From NCBI GenBank assembly GCA_039105265.1, contig JAPFFF010000012.1:2294001-2358000 (forward strand): a DNA stretch of 64,000 nucleotides. The letters are read 5' to 3'. The notes beneath the pieces were generated by a model. The model was not told where the DNA came from. It saw only the letters and a list, made by a program, of their open reading frames with translations, and made no database searches. Below are positions 41,577 through 50,913 of this stretch, one piece after another. Positions within the stretch are counted from its first letter, which is position 1. Each line of letters opens with the position of its first letter. The DNA comes from Tritrichomonas musculus. Its lineage: Eukaryota > Parabasalia > Tritrichomonadida > Tritrichomonadidae. A program made the translations under genes and the position numbers.

Positions 41577-41622
41577 GTTAATTTATGACAAAAATAAAAA
41601 ATTATATAATTAATGAATTAAT

Positions 41623-42336
41623 TTATTTTTGATATTTCTTAACGACTTCATTGTAGATGTTTTGAATCGTTTCTAATGAACCATCAAAATATTCATCTCC
41701 CTTCACATTTTTATTTAATTTGTTTTCTGCAACTAGTTTATTTAATTCAGCTAATAAATCATCTTCAGCTTTAAATTGATTGGAAACAGCTTCACATCTA
41801 ATTTTAATCGCTCCTCCATCTTGTTTTTTATATGTGTCTAATCTACTTGACATTTTGAATGTACGACCGACTTTGTATATTGTGGTGTTTATATGTTGAT
41901 TTAATTGAACAATATAAATGAATCCTTCAGTCTTTTTGGTCGCATATGATGTGCTTCTATTGCCACATTTAGTGATTTGATAACCTAGCTTTGTTAATTC
42001 TTCTGATAGTTTACGAATAGAATATTTTAAACCAACTTCATTTAATAAACGTTTCTTAATGTCCTTCAAATCTAATCTATCAGCCCATCCGTAGTGATTC
42101 ATGAAGTCCTCAAGCGTTGTGAATTGATATTTATTTTTATATCTCTCGAGCTCTTGTTTCAATAAATCAACTTGTGATTGTAAGAATTGACATTGTTTAA
42201 CTGGTTCTATTTCTATTTCATCATCATCGTCTTCATTCATTAATTCATTATTCAAACGTTCATTCTCTGCTCTCAATTCAATGATGATATTAATTAATTG
42301 TTCACGTGTTAAATTGTCGAATTCAGATGTTGACAT
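41623..42336 (-). CDS. E3 T5orf172-type GIY-YIG nuclease (237 aa)
   Basis: Start placed at the ATG at 42336 (MSTSEFDNLTREQLINIIIE) because the T-rich motif TTTATTTTTATCTC lies directly upstream; the longer frame to 42390 would read through that motif. Residues about 1-85 are a coiled coil. A central domain (FTTLEDFMNHYGWADRLDLK) follows, then a GIY-YIG/T5orf172 domain: GFIYIVQLNQH, TTIYKVGRTFKMSSRLDTYK, EDDLLAELNK and GDEYFDGSLETIQNIYN, with the arginine of GRTF and the glutamate of the AEDD segment as expected active-site residues. Such proteins are common in large DNA viruses as mobile nucleases. It sits next to PolB where E1 has none, while E1 and E2 carry HNH proteins instead. Confidence 0.75.
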   Translation of the reverse strand: MSTSEFDNLTREQLINIIIELRAENERLNNELMNEDDDDEIEIEPVKQCQFLQSQVDLLKQELERYKNKYQFTTLEDFMNHYGWADRLDLKDIKKRLLNEVGLKYSIRKLSEELTKLGYQITKCGNRSTSYATKKTEGFIYIVQLNQHINTTIYKVGRTFKMSSRLDTYKKQDGGAIKIRCEAVSNQFKAEDDLLAELNKLVAENKLNKNVKGDEYFDGSLETIQNIYNEVVKKYQK

Positions 42337-42390
42337 TTGAGATAAAAATAAAAAAATAAATAAAAAATGAAACATGTAAAAATCCATCAT

Positions 42391-45300
42391 TTAAAATTTA
42401 ACAGTTCGTGAAAATTGATTTAAGTTTGTTTGTTGATATGATTTCGTTTTCTTGAAACAATTACAGCCATCAAGTAAATTAAATGTTATTGATTCGCCAT
42501 GATACATTCGCTCATATAACTCTTCAACTGTGATATTCATTCGTTTGCATTTATTCAAAATGACTTGCTTTGGAATTCCTTTCATTCTGATGTGATAACC
42601 TTCATGACCTTGTTCATCGACTAATATATCGAGATATGATTTTTTACCGAGAGCAATTAATTTACGTGAATGAATAGCACCAACAGCACCATCAAACGAA
42701 TCAAAATCACAATGATATTGAGTCATATTTTTGCCTATCAAATCCTTACCATATTTGAGTTTGTATATTTTAGCTAGCTTTTCAATGTCATCATTGAATA
42801 TGTGCAAACTGTCGCAATCTTGGTAATATACATTGATGTTATGTTGTTCAGCTGTACCGATAACACGATTCATTAAATATTTTGACCATGACAAAACAGA
42901 TGCACCAAATTGTGGTAAATTAAAATGATTATTGATTGGTTTGATTCTCTTGACATATACATTATTAATATTTTCATTATCAACGACTTCACGAATATAA
43001 TTGTAATGTTTCCAAATATAGCCAATGATTTTATTTCGTGGTACACATTTTGTTTCTGTTGTTATTGCTTTCAATATTGATTTGCCATAGATTGAATTTA
43101 ATAATAGTTTGATTGTTTTTTCTAGTGGGTTATGGTCTCGTTTATATTGTTCACGAAGTTTAAATAGTTTTTCAATGAAAACATTAATTTTGTTATTAAA
43201 TCCATCATTGAAATAATAACCACGTATGAATTCATAATCGAAATCATAAAATTCAATTAAATCTTCAAATGCTCGTTTGTCTAAATAATAATGTTGGACA
43301 CATTCATTACAAAATATCTTACTACCAGCATCATTATATTTAAACACCTGACCGAATCTATATGGACGTGATGATTTACATTTGATGTTCGTTATATTGA
43401 TTTCAATGAAAAATGTGTCATATGATAACAATTCATTTGTTGTTATGTTTGATGGTATTATTTTTGGTTTTCCTTTTGGTACGCCATTCATGACATGCAT
43501 TGCTGATGGATATAATGAAACAGCATCGAAATCTTGTATGTTGCCTTCGATGTATTGTTTTTCATTGTTTGCTGTCATTGTACGACCACCACTGACACAT
43601 CGTTGAATGAAGTTTTGTGGTTTACCTGATAATTCACAGCAACCATCGAAACATCCATAGTTTAAAGCGAATTGATAACCAATTGATGAGATAGAAATAT
43701 ATTGATGAACATTAAACATCTTTGTTTTAGTTTTGTTGAATACAGTTTGCAAATCATTATTAAATTTCTCAATGCCCTTCATTAACACGATGCAATCTTT
43801 TTTACAATAGAACTTTGCATATTTCATTATGTCAATCGTTAATTGTTTGTCATTATATGCATTTGCAATTTGTGAGTTTGTTATTAATTGTTGCCAATCA
43901 TTTTTGATTTCATTGAATGATTTTTTATCTCGTTGTTCATTGAAATATTGAATTTGAAATTCTAACGCTGAAACTATATTTCGTTTGATGTTTCGTTCAT
44001 TGTATAATTTATATGCCATTACTTCCTTATGAACATTTAGTTTGAACATTGTTGCAAAATCTCTCAGTGGTGCAGGTATTAATGAATAGCTATCACGAAA
44101 CGTTAATGTTTTGATTAATTTACCGTCATCATATTTCATCATCACTAGTTGAAGAATCGTTCCTGAACGTTCAATTAATTTAACATTCCAACCAGGTGTG
44201 TTAATGAAAAAGCATGAATCATATTTCAAATTATGAAAATATGTTAATGAACCATCAGCTAAATAATCTAATAATTGGTTTGAAATATCATCGCCAATGA
44301 ATGACATTGATATTATTTTTTCATTGTCTCGATGAACTGTACAATTTAAATATGGAACGTGTGGTGATACATTAACATTTGATTCATAATCGCTAAAATA
44401 TATTTCAGTCCATTGTTTAGCTTCTTTTTGACCGCGTTTGATTGGTTTCAAACATAGTTTGTCATCATATTCTAAATCTTCATAATCGTTCAAATGATTG
44501 TATTCTGTTGATGATAATATATTTTTTTCACATGCTTTGATTTCTTCAAATTGACCCTCTCTGAACATATTTCGCAAAACTGTTATTAATGGTTTTCCAT
44601 TGATTGGTTTGTTTATCATGTAGTGTTCTTTGTATAACAGCAAACGAACAGTGCGCTTATAATCTTTTGCCCATGATTTTTTAGTTGTGTTGATTTGCAT
44701 TATTTGTTGTCTACAAACTGGTTTTCGTTCATCAATTCGAGTAATGATGAAATGACATTTAAACTGTTTGGCAATGTTAATTATCTTGTCATTCGGTATT
44801 GATTTTGTCATTACACAATATCTCAAATGTTGTATTTCTTGCTTTGTGAACACTTCTGATTTTATGCATGCATAGACAAAACAATTATCATTGTAATTAT
44901 TTTTGTCAAAACTATTGAATATCTGGTAATCAGTCAAATCAATGTTTGATAAATTAATGAATGGAAAGAATGAACCATCTTTTGAATCTCGAAAATCTTC
45001 ATCCAATTCTATTTCTTCGTCATAGATTTTATTTGATGATGGGCTTTGTTTTTTGATTTTGAATTTAGATGTTTTGTTGTTAGTGGATTTATCAATGAAT
45101 AGAATTTCATAACGAACAGGTGCAAATACATTGTCAATGTATGGGTTCATGTCTGATTCATCAGTGTTTAAATCAATTGTTCCTGCAATATGACCAATTG
45201 TAGAATCCATATTGAATTTGTTTGATAGTGTGAACCATTTATAACTGCCATCTAATGAATAAGCTTTGACAACAGGTCTTGTGGTTGTCTTATGTGAATA

Positions 45301-45807
45301 TATGTATCTTAACATTTCAGTGAATGCGATTCGTTTATCTTCATCATCACCGATATCAATTTCAAATGATATTTCATTGTTGGTGTTATAAATGAATTGT
45401 TTCATATATTCTTTGTATTGTTTCTTATCTTTGACATCACTGACACGTTGTTCATATGCTTTACGTTCATCTGATTTTGATTCATGATATACATCATTAA
45501 CATCATTCATCATTTGTCGTTCTTCAATTGCATTTTGTTTGATGTGTTGTTTATATTGTTCATTTGTTATGTGTTTCATTTTTTGTTCATTTTTCATTTG
45601 TTTCATTCTATTGAATAACTCATCATCAGTTTTCTTGAATCCATTAACATAATCATTAATTCTAGCTCCACGAATTAAATTCATATTTCTCATGTTCGTT
45701 CGTAGTTGTGTTCGTAATTGAGCCAATGACATAGTGTTTTGATTTTGAAAACCAGGTAATGATAAAATTTGTTGTTTAGTCAATTTTGTTAAAAGCTGAT
45801 TGTTCAT
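42391..45807 (-). CDS. polB: E3 protein-primed DNA polymerase B (1138 aa)
   Basis: N-terminal module, residues 1-60 (LTKQQILSLPGF, GARINDYVNGF), also found in the neighbouring 1138-residue protein. Residues about 285-400 form an OTU-like segment with a Cys (NYNDNCFVYAC, about 304) and a His (LLLYKEHYMI, about 393). The exonuclease motifs are FSDYESN (about 470), HNLKYDSCFF and YCKKDC. The polymerase motifs are A DFDAVSLYPSAM (about 760), B LLLNSIYGKS (about 903) and C YYQDCDSLH (about 996). A C-terminal RMKGIPK box follows. This is the family that copies linear genomes from a protein primer, the hallmark enzyme of Mavericks. Same length as its neighbour by coincidence. Confidence 0.95.
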   Translation of the reverse strand: MNNQLLTKLTKQQILSLPGFQNQNTMSLAQLRTQLRTNMRNMNLIRGARINDYVNGFKKTDDELFNRMKQMKNEQKMKHITNEQYKQHIKQNAIEERQMMNDVNDVYHESKSDERKAYEQRVSDVKDKKQYKEYMKQFIYNTNNEISFEIDIGDDEDKRIAFTEMLRYIYSHKTTTRPVVKAYSLDGSYKWFTLSNKFNMDSTIGHIAGTIDLNTDESDMNPYIDNVFAPVRYEILFIDKSTNNKTSKFKIKKQSPSSNKIYDEEIELDEDFRDSKDGSFFPFINLSNIDLTDYQIFNSFDKNNYNDNCFVYACIKSEVFTKQEIQHLRYCVMTKSIPNDKIINIAKQFKCHFIITRIDERKPVCRQQIMQINTTKKSWAKDYKRTVRLLLYKEHYMINKPINGKPLITVLRNMFREGQFEEIKACEKNILSSTEYNHLNDYEDLEYDDKLCLKPIKRGQKEAKQWTEIYFSDYESNVNVSPHVPYLNCTVHRDNEKIISMSFIGDDISNQLLDYLADGSLTYFHNLKYDSCFFINTPGWNVKLIERSGTILQLVMMKYDDGKLIKTLTFRDSYSLIPAPLRDFATMFKLNVHKEVMAYKLYNERNIKRNIVSALEFQIQYFNEQRDKKSFNEIKNDWQQLITNSQIANAYNDKQLTIDIMKYAKFYCKKDCIVLMKGIEKFNNDLQTVFNKTKTKMFNVHQYISISSIGYQFALNYGCFDGCCELSGKPQNFIQRCVSGGRTMTANNEKQYIEGNIQDFDAVSLYPSAMHVMNGVPKGKPKIIPSNITTNELLSYDTFFIEINITNIKCKSSRPYRFGQVFKYNDAGSKIFCNECVQHYYLDKRAFEDLIEFYDFDYEFIRGYYFNDGFNNKINVFIEKLFKLREQYKRDHNPLEKTIKLLLNSIYGKSILKAITTETKCVPRNKIIGYIWKHYNYIREVVDNENINNVYVKRIKPINNHFNLPQFGASVLSWSKYLMNRVIGTAEQHNINVYYQDCDSLHIFNDDIEKLAKIYKLKYGKDLIGKNMTQYHCDFDSFDGAVGAIHSRKLIALGKKSYLDILVDEQGHEGYHIRMKGIPKQVILNKCKRMNITVEELYERMYHGESITFNLLDGCNCFKKTKSYQQTNLNQFSRTVKF

Positions 45808-45865
45808 ATTTTACATTAATAAAAAAATGTTCAAAAATAAACAAAATAAAAAATGATGATTAAAT

Positions 45866-48800
45866 TTATATCACATGGTCAAAAGCATAATCATATTCAT
45901 CTGATGCAAATTCATCATCGAAATCTGGATTCATGAAATTATTATATGTCTCTTGTTGTTGAGTTTGTGATAATGAGTTATTTATTGAGCCTGCTGATTC
46001 CATATCTTCGAATGGTTTATCTTCGATTGTTGGTAATTGTGAAGGTGGTTCAACTGGTTCAAAATCTGATTTTAATTTTGGTGGTGGTGATGATTTTAAT
46101 TCATTTAATTTTGATTTGGTAAATAAATCTTGTAGTCTTTGTTGTTCAGCTTCACGTTTTGCTTTCTCTTCGACATCACGTTTTGCTTTTTCTTCAGCTT
46201 CATGTTTCACATGTGGAGGGATTGGGTTGTTTAATCTATGATTGAAAACATGTTTGATATCATTTTTATCTACATAGCTTATGGTAGTGTCTAACAATCC
46301 ACCATTCAAAACAATATCATGTTTTGGTATTTTTAGTGGCTTAATACCAAATCTATATTCATATTCATCAACATATATTTCATTGAATAATGATTTCCAT
46401 TTTTCTGATTTTCTGTCTTTGTTATCAATTTTTGTTTTCCTCATTAATTTTTGATATTTATCATCACATACTAAAGCAGCACCAGTTATAACATCTTGTA
46501 TTTCAAAATCAATTGATGAATATATTTTTCTGTTTAACTTTTTATAATTGAATTGTTTGATTTTTAGAAAATCTTCATCATTATCTAGTGGTGGTGCTAA
46601 ATTATATTTCTTTCGTTTTTCTTCTAGTTGTTGTTCTAGTTGTTGTTCAGGAATTGATGAAACAATTTTAGTGGGTATCATTTTTATTTTTTTCAATGGC
46701 TCAGATTCTAAAATCATTGATGATTTTATTTTTGTTGGTTCAGCTGTTGGTTCTGGTTCTGGTTTAACTGACGATTCATGTTTTATTTCTTGTTCCACTG
46801 ATGGTGTATCTTTCCTTTTGACTGGTTTACGTTTTGGCTTTTGTTCCTCAGATTCAAATAGTAGTCGTTCATCTGATTTGTTAGTTTTATTATCTAATGT
46901 AGCTTTATTTCCTAGGTCATCAATGAAAAATCCATATTGTTTTTCAACTGACTTTTTGATTTCTGTGTCGATATCATGTAAACTAATTGACATGAAATAT
47001 TTATACTCAGGATATAGCATGTCATTAGTAAATGTATTATTAAATTTCTTTGCGGTATTGAATTTGAAATATGAAGACGGCAACCATTCGTTCAATTGAT
47101 AACTTTCGAATACTTTTGATTTATCTTTTCTCCAAAAATTATTAAATGTGAGCATCATTTTCAAACATGTCAATATTGTATTTATTGTTGTTGGTTCATG
47201 GTATGGACTATCTTCTATTTTTTTCGTTACCAATTTATTTAATTTCCTCTTTTTATCTGATTCATTTGTTGAACATCTATCAATATATAAATTAGCAATT
47301 TGTACGAATGACCAATATATTTCATTAATGATATCACGGTCAACGTCTGGGAATGTTTGTTGAATTTGTTTGTAATTTTTGAATTGTGTTTCATTAACAT
47401 AATCCTCAACTGTTGGTTTATCATCAACACTTTCAACTCGTGGTTCTGGTGCTGGTGGTTCAGGTTCTAATGGTTTTGCTGGTTCTGGCTTTGGTTTAGA
47501 TTTCGGTAATGTTGCTTTTTTACCTGATTCATCAATGAAATATCCAAATTGTTGTTCAATTCCTCGTTTAATTTCAGTATCGATATCATGTTGTGGAATT
47601 GTCATGAAATAATTATATTCATCATTCAAATTATAATTATCGAAAAATTTGTGTAGACTATTATCAATTTTGAAATTCATATATTTACCAGGAATCCATT
47701 CTGCAACTTGATAACCTTCACGACAATAAAATACTTTTGATTTATCTTTTCTCCATAAATTATTGAAATCATACATCATTTTCAAACATGTCATTATTGC
47801 ATTTGTACTCACTGGTTCTCTCGCTGTGCTATTATATACTTTCTCCAATACTGATTTATTTAATAATTTATCTTTTGCGCTATCGGTAAATGGTAATCTA
47901 TTTACACGTTGCCAACTGAGATTCAAAAATTCGTGATATATATCATTAATGATATCTCGTTCAACATATGGTAATATTTTTTGAATCTTCTTATAATTTT
48001 TAGCTTGAGTTTCATCGACGTAATCTTCAACTGTTGGTTCATTTGAATCATTATCAATTGGTTTTGCTTGTGATTTATCTTTTGGTTTAGTTGTTTTCGT
48101 TTTCTTTGGTTTTGATTTTAATTTCATTATTTCATCAACATCATCATCGAAATCTATTTCATCAGTTTCAAGATGTTTGAATTTAGATGGTTTGATACCA
48201 AATTTATTTTTGAATAACGTTATATATTTATCTTTCAATTGTGTTTTATATCTTTTGGTATGTCTGACAGATTCATCAAAATCATCGCCATATGATTTAT
48301 CAGTTTTTGTTTTTGCCTCATTTCTAACATTTACAATTTCATCAATTATTTTTTGTCTTTCATCTTTTGGTTTAGCTGTCTTGATTTGTGATACCTTGAT
48401 AACATTTTTTGGTTTGGGTTTTTCATCAGTTGTTTTTTCTTCTTGTTGTTTTTTCATCAGCTTATCGACTTGTTCTTTTGTCAAATTCATTCGTTTATAC
48501 ATATCATCTATTAATTGTTGACCTCGTTTGTTAGCTGCTTCAAAAAATTCATCATCTATTTCATCGTCTATTTTTTCTTCCTCATCTTTCTTTTCAACAT
48601 CTGGTGCATTCAATAACTCTGTTTTTAATTTATCTATCTTTGGTTTAACTGTCTTTGGTACAGTGTCTGCATTCAGATATTTTAAAATTCTTTGTATATC
48701 AACTCTAGCATCCTTCAATACTGACTCTGTTTTTTGATTGGCAAGATAGAAAATATCACAAACTTTAGGTTTGAAACCAAATTTATTTTTGAACAATTTT

Positions 48801-49282
48801 ATATATTCATCTTCTGTTTTCTTCGTTATTCTATTCGATTGTTCTATTGTATCATACTCTTTGTTTAAATTAATATATACATCATCAATGATTTCTCCAG
48901 ATTTTAATAATTTTTGTATATCTTCGTTATTTCGGTATTCAATAACTTCCTCGTCATTATGTTCAAACTTATCATATACCTTCCTTGCTTGTACTTTGAT
49001 TTTATTTATTTCCTGATATACACCACGTTCAAATTTTTTGTTGATTGATATTTTTTTAGTGCTTTCGATTTGTTGTTGTTTTATTTCATCACGTCTATTG
49101 TAAGCATCTATATAATCTTTCACACGAGCTCCTGTTTTTTTCAATGAATAATGAACGTTATTATGTAATTTCATTTTCAAATCTGCTAGCTTTGTTTTTT
49201 TATCACTTGCATCAAATCCAGGTAATAATAAAATTTCACTTTTCTTCAATTTTGATATAAATTTTTCGTTATCTAATGACAT
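45866..49282 (-). CDS. E3 large charged protein sharing the PolB N-terminal module (1138 aa)
   Basis: Starts with KLKKSEILLLPGFDASDKKT and GARVKDYIDAYNRRDEIKQQ, the same module as at the PolB start. Long Lys/Glu-rich helical stretches follow, with a recurring peptide F+NKFG(F/I)KP (three versions). Two tandem repeats of about 180 residues each begin PTVEDYV(D/N)ETQ-KNYK-IQ and contain NLWRKDKSKVF / NFWRKDKSKVF and HDIDTEIK. The tail is acidic and Gln-rich. It is nucleic-acid-binding in composition. Lying between PolB and small conserved genes and sharing the PolB head, it is a candidate for the terminal protein or a replication scaffold. That is inference; no known family is recognised. Confidence 0.6.
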   Translation of the reverse strand: MSLDNEKFISKLKKSEILLLPGFDASDKKTKLADLKMKLHNNVHYSLKKTGARVKDYIDAYNRRDEIKQQQIESTKKISINKKFERGVYQEINKIKVQARKVYDKFEHNDEEVIEYRNNEDIQKLLKSGEIIDDVYINLNKEYDTIEQSNRITKKTEDEYIKLFKNKFGFKPKVCDIFYLANQKTESVLKDARVDIQRILKYLNADTVPKTVKPKIDKLKTELLNAPDVEKKDEEEKIDDEIDDEFFEAANKRGQQLIDDMYKRMNLTKEQVDKLMKKQQEEKTTDEKPKPKNVIKVSQIKTAKPKDERQKIIDEIVNVRNEAKTKTDKSYGDDFDESVRHTKRYKTQLKDKYITLFKNKFGIKPSKFKHLETDEIDFDDDVDEIMKLKSKPKKTKTTKPKDKSQAKPIDNDSNEPTVEDYVDETQAKNYKKIQKILPYVERDIINDIYHEFLNLSWQRVNRLPFTDSAKDKLLNKSVLEKVYNSTAREPVSTNAIMTCLKMMYDFNNLWRKDKSKVFYCREGYQVAEWIPGKYMNFKIDNSLHKFFDNYNLNDEYNYFMTIPQHDIDTEIKRGIEQQFGYFIDESGKKATLPKSKPKPEPAKPLEPEPPAPEPRVESVDDKPTVEDYVNETQFKNYKQIQQTFPDVDRDIINEIYWSFVQIANLYIDRCSTNESDKKRKLNKLVTKKIEDSPYHEPTTINTILTCLKMMLTFNNFWRKDKSKVFESYQLNEWLPSSYFKFNTAKKFNNTFTNDMLYPEYKYFMSISLHDIDTEIKKSVEKQYGFFIDDLGNKATLDNKTNKSDERLLFESEEQKPKRKPVKRKDTPSVEQEIKHESSVKPEPEPTAEPTKIKSSMILESEPLKKIKMIPTKIVSSIPEQQLEQQLEEKRKKYNLAPPLDNDEDFLKIKQFNYKKLNRKIYSSIDFEIQDVITGAALVCDDKYQKLMRKTKIDNKDRKSEKWKSLFNEIYVDEYEYRFGIKPLKIPKHDIVLNGGLLDTTISYVDKNDIKHVFNHRLNNPIPPHVKHEAEEKAKRDVEEKAKREAEQQRLQDLFTKSKLNELKSSPPPKLKSDFEPVEPPSQLPTIEDKPFEDMESAGSINNSLSQTQQQETYNNFMNPDFDDEFASDEYDYAFDHVI

Positions 49283-49321
49283 TGTTTAAACAAAAATAAA
49301 TTTGACGTTTTATGATGATTT

Positions 49322-49780
49322 TTAATTGAAGGCTGATTCATCGATATCGTCTTCTCTATATTCAGTCATTGTTTGTTTTCTTATCTTCTCGACATTCTTT
49401 TTGTTATTACATTCAGTCGTATATGAAAGATAATATTTAAATGTCTCTTCATCTTTTGTTATCGTTCGTGGTTTTGCATCAATAACCAATACATACATCA
49501 AACCATTTCGTTTTGACAATTTGCGTTTGTTGTTTTGTGGAAAGTTAACAATCAATTCACCATCAAATAGTTTTTCAATTTGCTTCAAATTCAAATAAAT
49601 AATCTTTCGTGATTCATCAATGATTTTAATAAATAAAACCTTCACACAAATTTGTTCAAATTGATTTTTAAATGCATCATCACATTCGAAAAAACAATTA
49701 ACTTCGACAACTTGATTATATTTTGAATGAATGAAATCAATGAATTTGTTTATTGATTGATAGACTCTGTTTGCTTCCAT
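49322..49780 (-). CDS. E3 conserved small protein (152 aa)
   Basis: Start placed at 49780 (MEANRVYQSINKFIDFIHSK) because TTTTATTTTTATCACG lies upstream; the longer frame to 49822 includes that motif. Alpha/beta text with a basic middle (QNNKRKLSKRNGLMYVLVID) and a charged tail ending DESAFN. Its place corresponds to the 157-residue E1 protein next to PolB. Function unknown. Confidence 0.55.
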   Translation of the reverse strand: MEANRVYQSINKFIDFIHSKYNQVVEVNCFFECDDAFKNQFEQICVKVLFIKIIDESRKIIYLNLKQIEKLFDGELIVNFPQNNKRKLSKRNGLMYVLVIDAKPRTITKDEETFKYYLSYTTECNNKKNVEKIRKQTMTEYREDDIDESAFN

Positions 49781-49908
49781 TTTATAACGTGATAAAAATA
49801 AAAGACAAAAGAAAACAATCAATGTTAGAATGCATATTTTATAACATTAGCTATGGATTCCAATTGATGTTCAATTTTGTCTCATCTACAAATTAAAAAA
49901 ATTTTGTT

Positions 49909-50439
49909 TTATCCATTGATGACATATTTGAGACATACATGATAATTATTTGTTAAATCATTGAACTCTTTGTTATATGTCTGTTTGAAATCTGTACATA
50001 CTTCACCATTTTCATTGACGATTTTAATTGATTCTATTTTTCGAATTGGATTTGATTTTGTAGCACAGCAATGAATGTCTTCATCATAAAATATATCAAC
50101 TGACTCCGCTTTCGTTATTGATTTGATTATTTGTTGTAATGATGTTGCAGGAACAATGATTGTATTTTTAGAAATGAGATTAGCTAATAATGCTTTGTCT
50201 TGGTTCAATAATATTTGAGCAAACGTTTCTAAAATCGTTAATTTATAATCAGTCAATGTTTCATCTTGTGGTTTATCATCAAATGTCAAATCTCTTGTGA
50301 TTACAATATCTTCTTTTCCATCATCTCGTTTATTAATGATAATATTATTATTGATATTATTATTTGATTGAGCCGCTGATGTTGGTTCTAATGAAACGTT
50401 AGCTTGAATACCAGCTGTATTTGTTCGCTTCTTAATCAT
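49909..50439 (-). CDS. E3 conserved Maverick protein with Asn-rich linker (176 aa)
   Basis: Closely matches the E1 protein at 20070-20594. The shared parts are the MIKKR start, SLEPTSAAQSNNNINNNIII, NKRDDGKEDIVITR, KALLANLISKNTIIVPA, a CC pair in the middle (DIHCCATK) and a terminal NNYHVCLKYV strand. The high conservation between two otherwise divergent elements shows it is a core gene. A virion role is likely but not shown. Preceded by TTTTTATTTTTAATTC. Confidence 0.65.
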   Translation of the reverse strand: MIKKRTNTAGIQANVSLEPTSAAQSNNNINNNIIINKRDDGKEDIVITRDLTFDDKPQDETLTDYKLTILETFAQILLNQDKALLANLISKNTIIVPATSLQQIIKSITKAESVDIFYDEDIHCCATKSNPIRKIESIKIVNENGEVCTDFKQTYNKEFNDLTNNYHVCLKYVING

Positions 50440-50472
50440 TTTGAATTAAAAATAAAAATCAGTGTAATCAGT

Positions 50473-50868
50473 TTAATAAATAATGTTTGTATTAAATACT
50501 TCGCTACATGTTCCTTGAATCATATTTTTATTCTCTCGCTTTTGATATTTTGGTTTGAATTGTGTTGGTGGTAGATGTGTTTTCCTTATGAACTTTCCAT
50601 TATCTGTGATTATGGTTGGTGGTTCATTCAATGGTTTTGTTATATGTTGTCGTGTCTTCTCTAATTTCTTATGTTCTTCAGGAATAATTTTATAATCTGG
50701 TTGATTCAAATATGGATTGAATGTGATTGCATATGTGTTATCGTTAGCAAATAAACCACAATCTAATTTTGAAACATTTTTAATCGTTTGTGTGTTTTCA
50801 TTATACATTGTACCTTCAGCTCCAATAATAACGCTATTAGCTGATTTATATTTATTCGTTTGACTCAT
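50473..50868 (-). CDS. E3 small basic virion-type protein (131 aa)
   Basis: The N-terminal box YKSANSVIIGAEGTMYNENT matches the E1 70-residue protein. The rest is basic and rich in Pro, Thr and Lys (HKKLEKTRQHITKPLNEPPT, QFKPKYQKRENKN) and ends near FNTNIIY. Located just downstream of the capsid gene on the same strand. By composition it could be a core or cement protein. Upstream motif TTATTTTTGTTTAAATG. Confidence 0.55.
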   Translation of the reverse strand: MSQTNKYKSANSVIIGAEGTMYNENTQTIKNVSKLDCGLFANDNTYAITFNPYLNQPDYKIIPEEHKKLEKTRQHITKPLNEPPTIITDNGKFIRKTHLPPTQFKPKYQKRENKNMIQGTCSEVFNTNIIY

Positions 50869-50913
50869 TTAAACAAAAATAAATAATAACATGATTCATT
50901 ATTGATTATTCAT

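Noticed and set aside
48177-49016. Several plus-strand hydrophobic Ser/Phe-rich frames
   Set aside because: Antisense of the Lys/Glu-rich E3 protein, which automatically yields Phe/Leu/Ser text.
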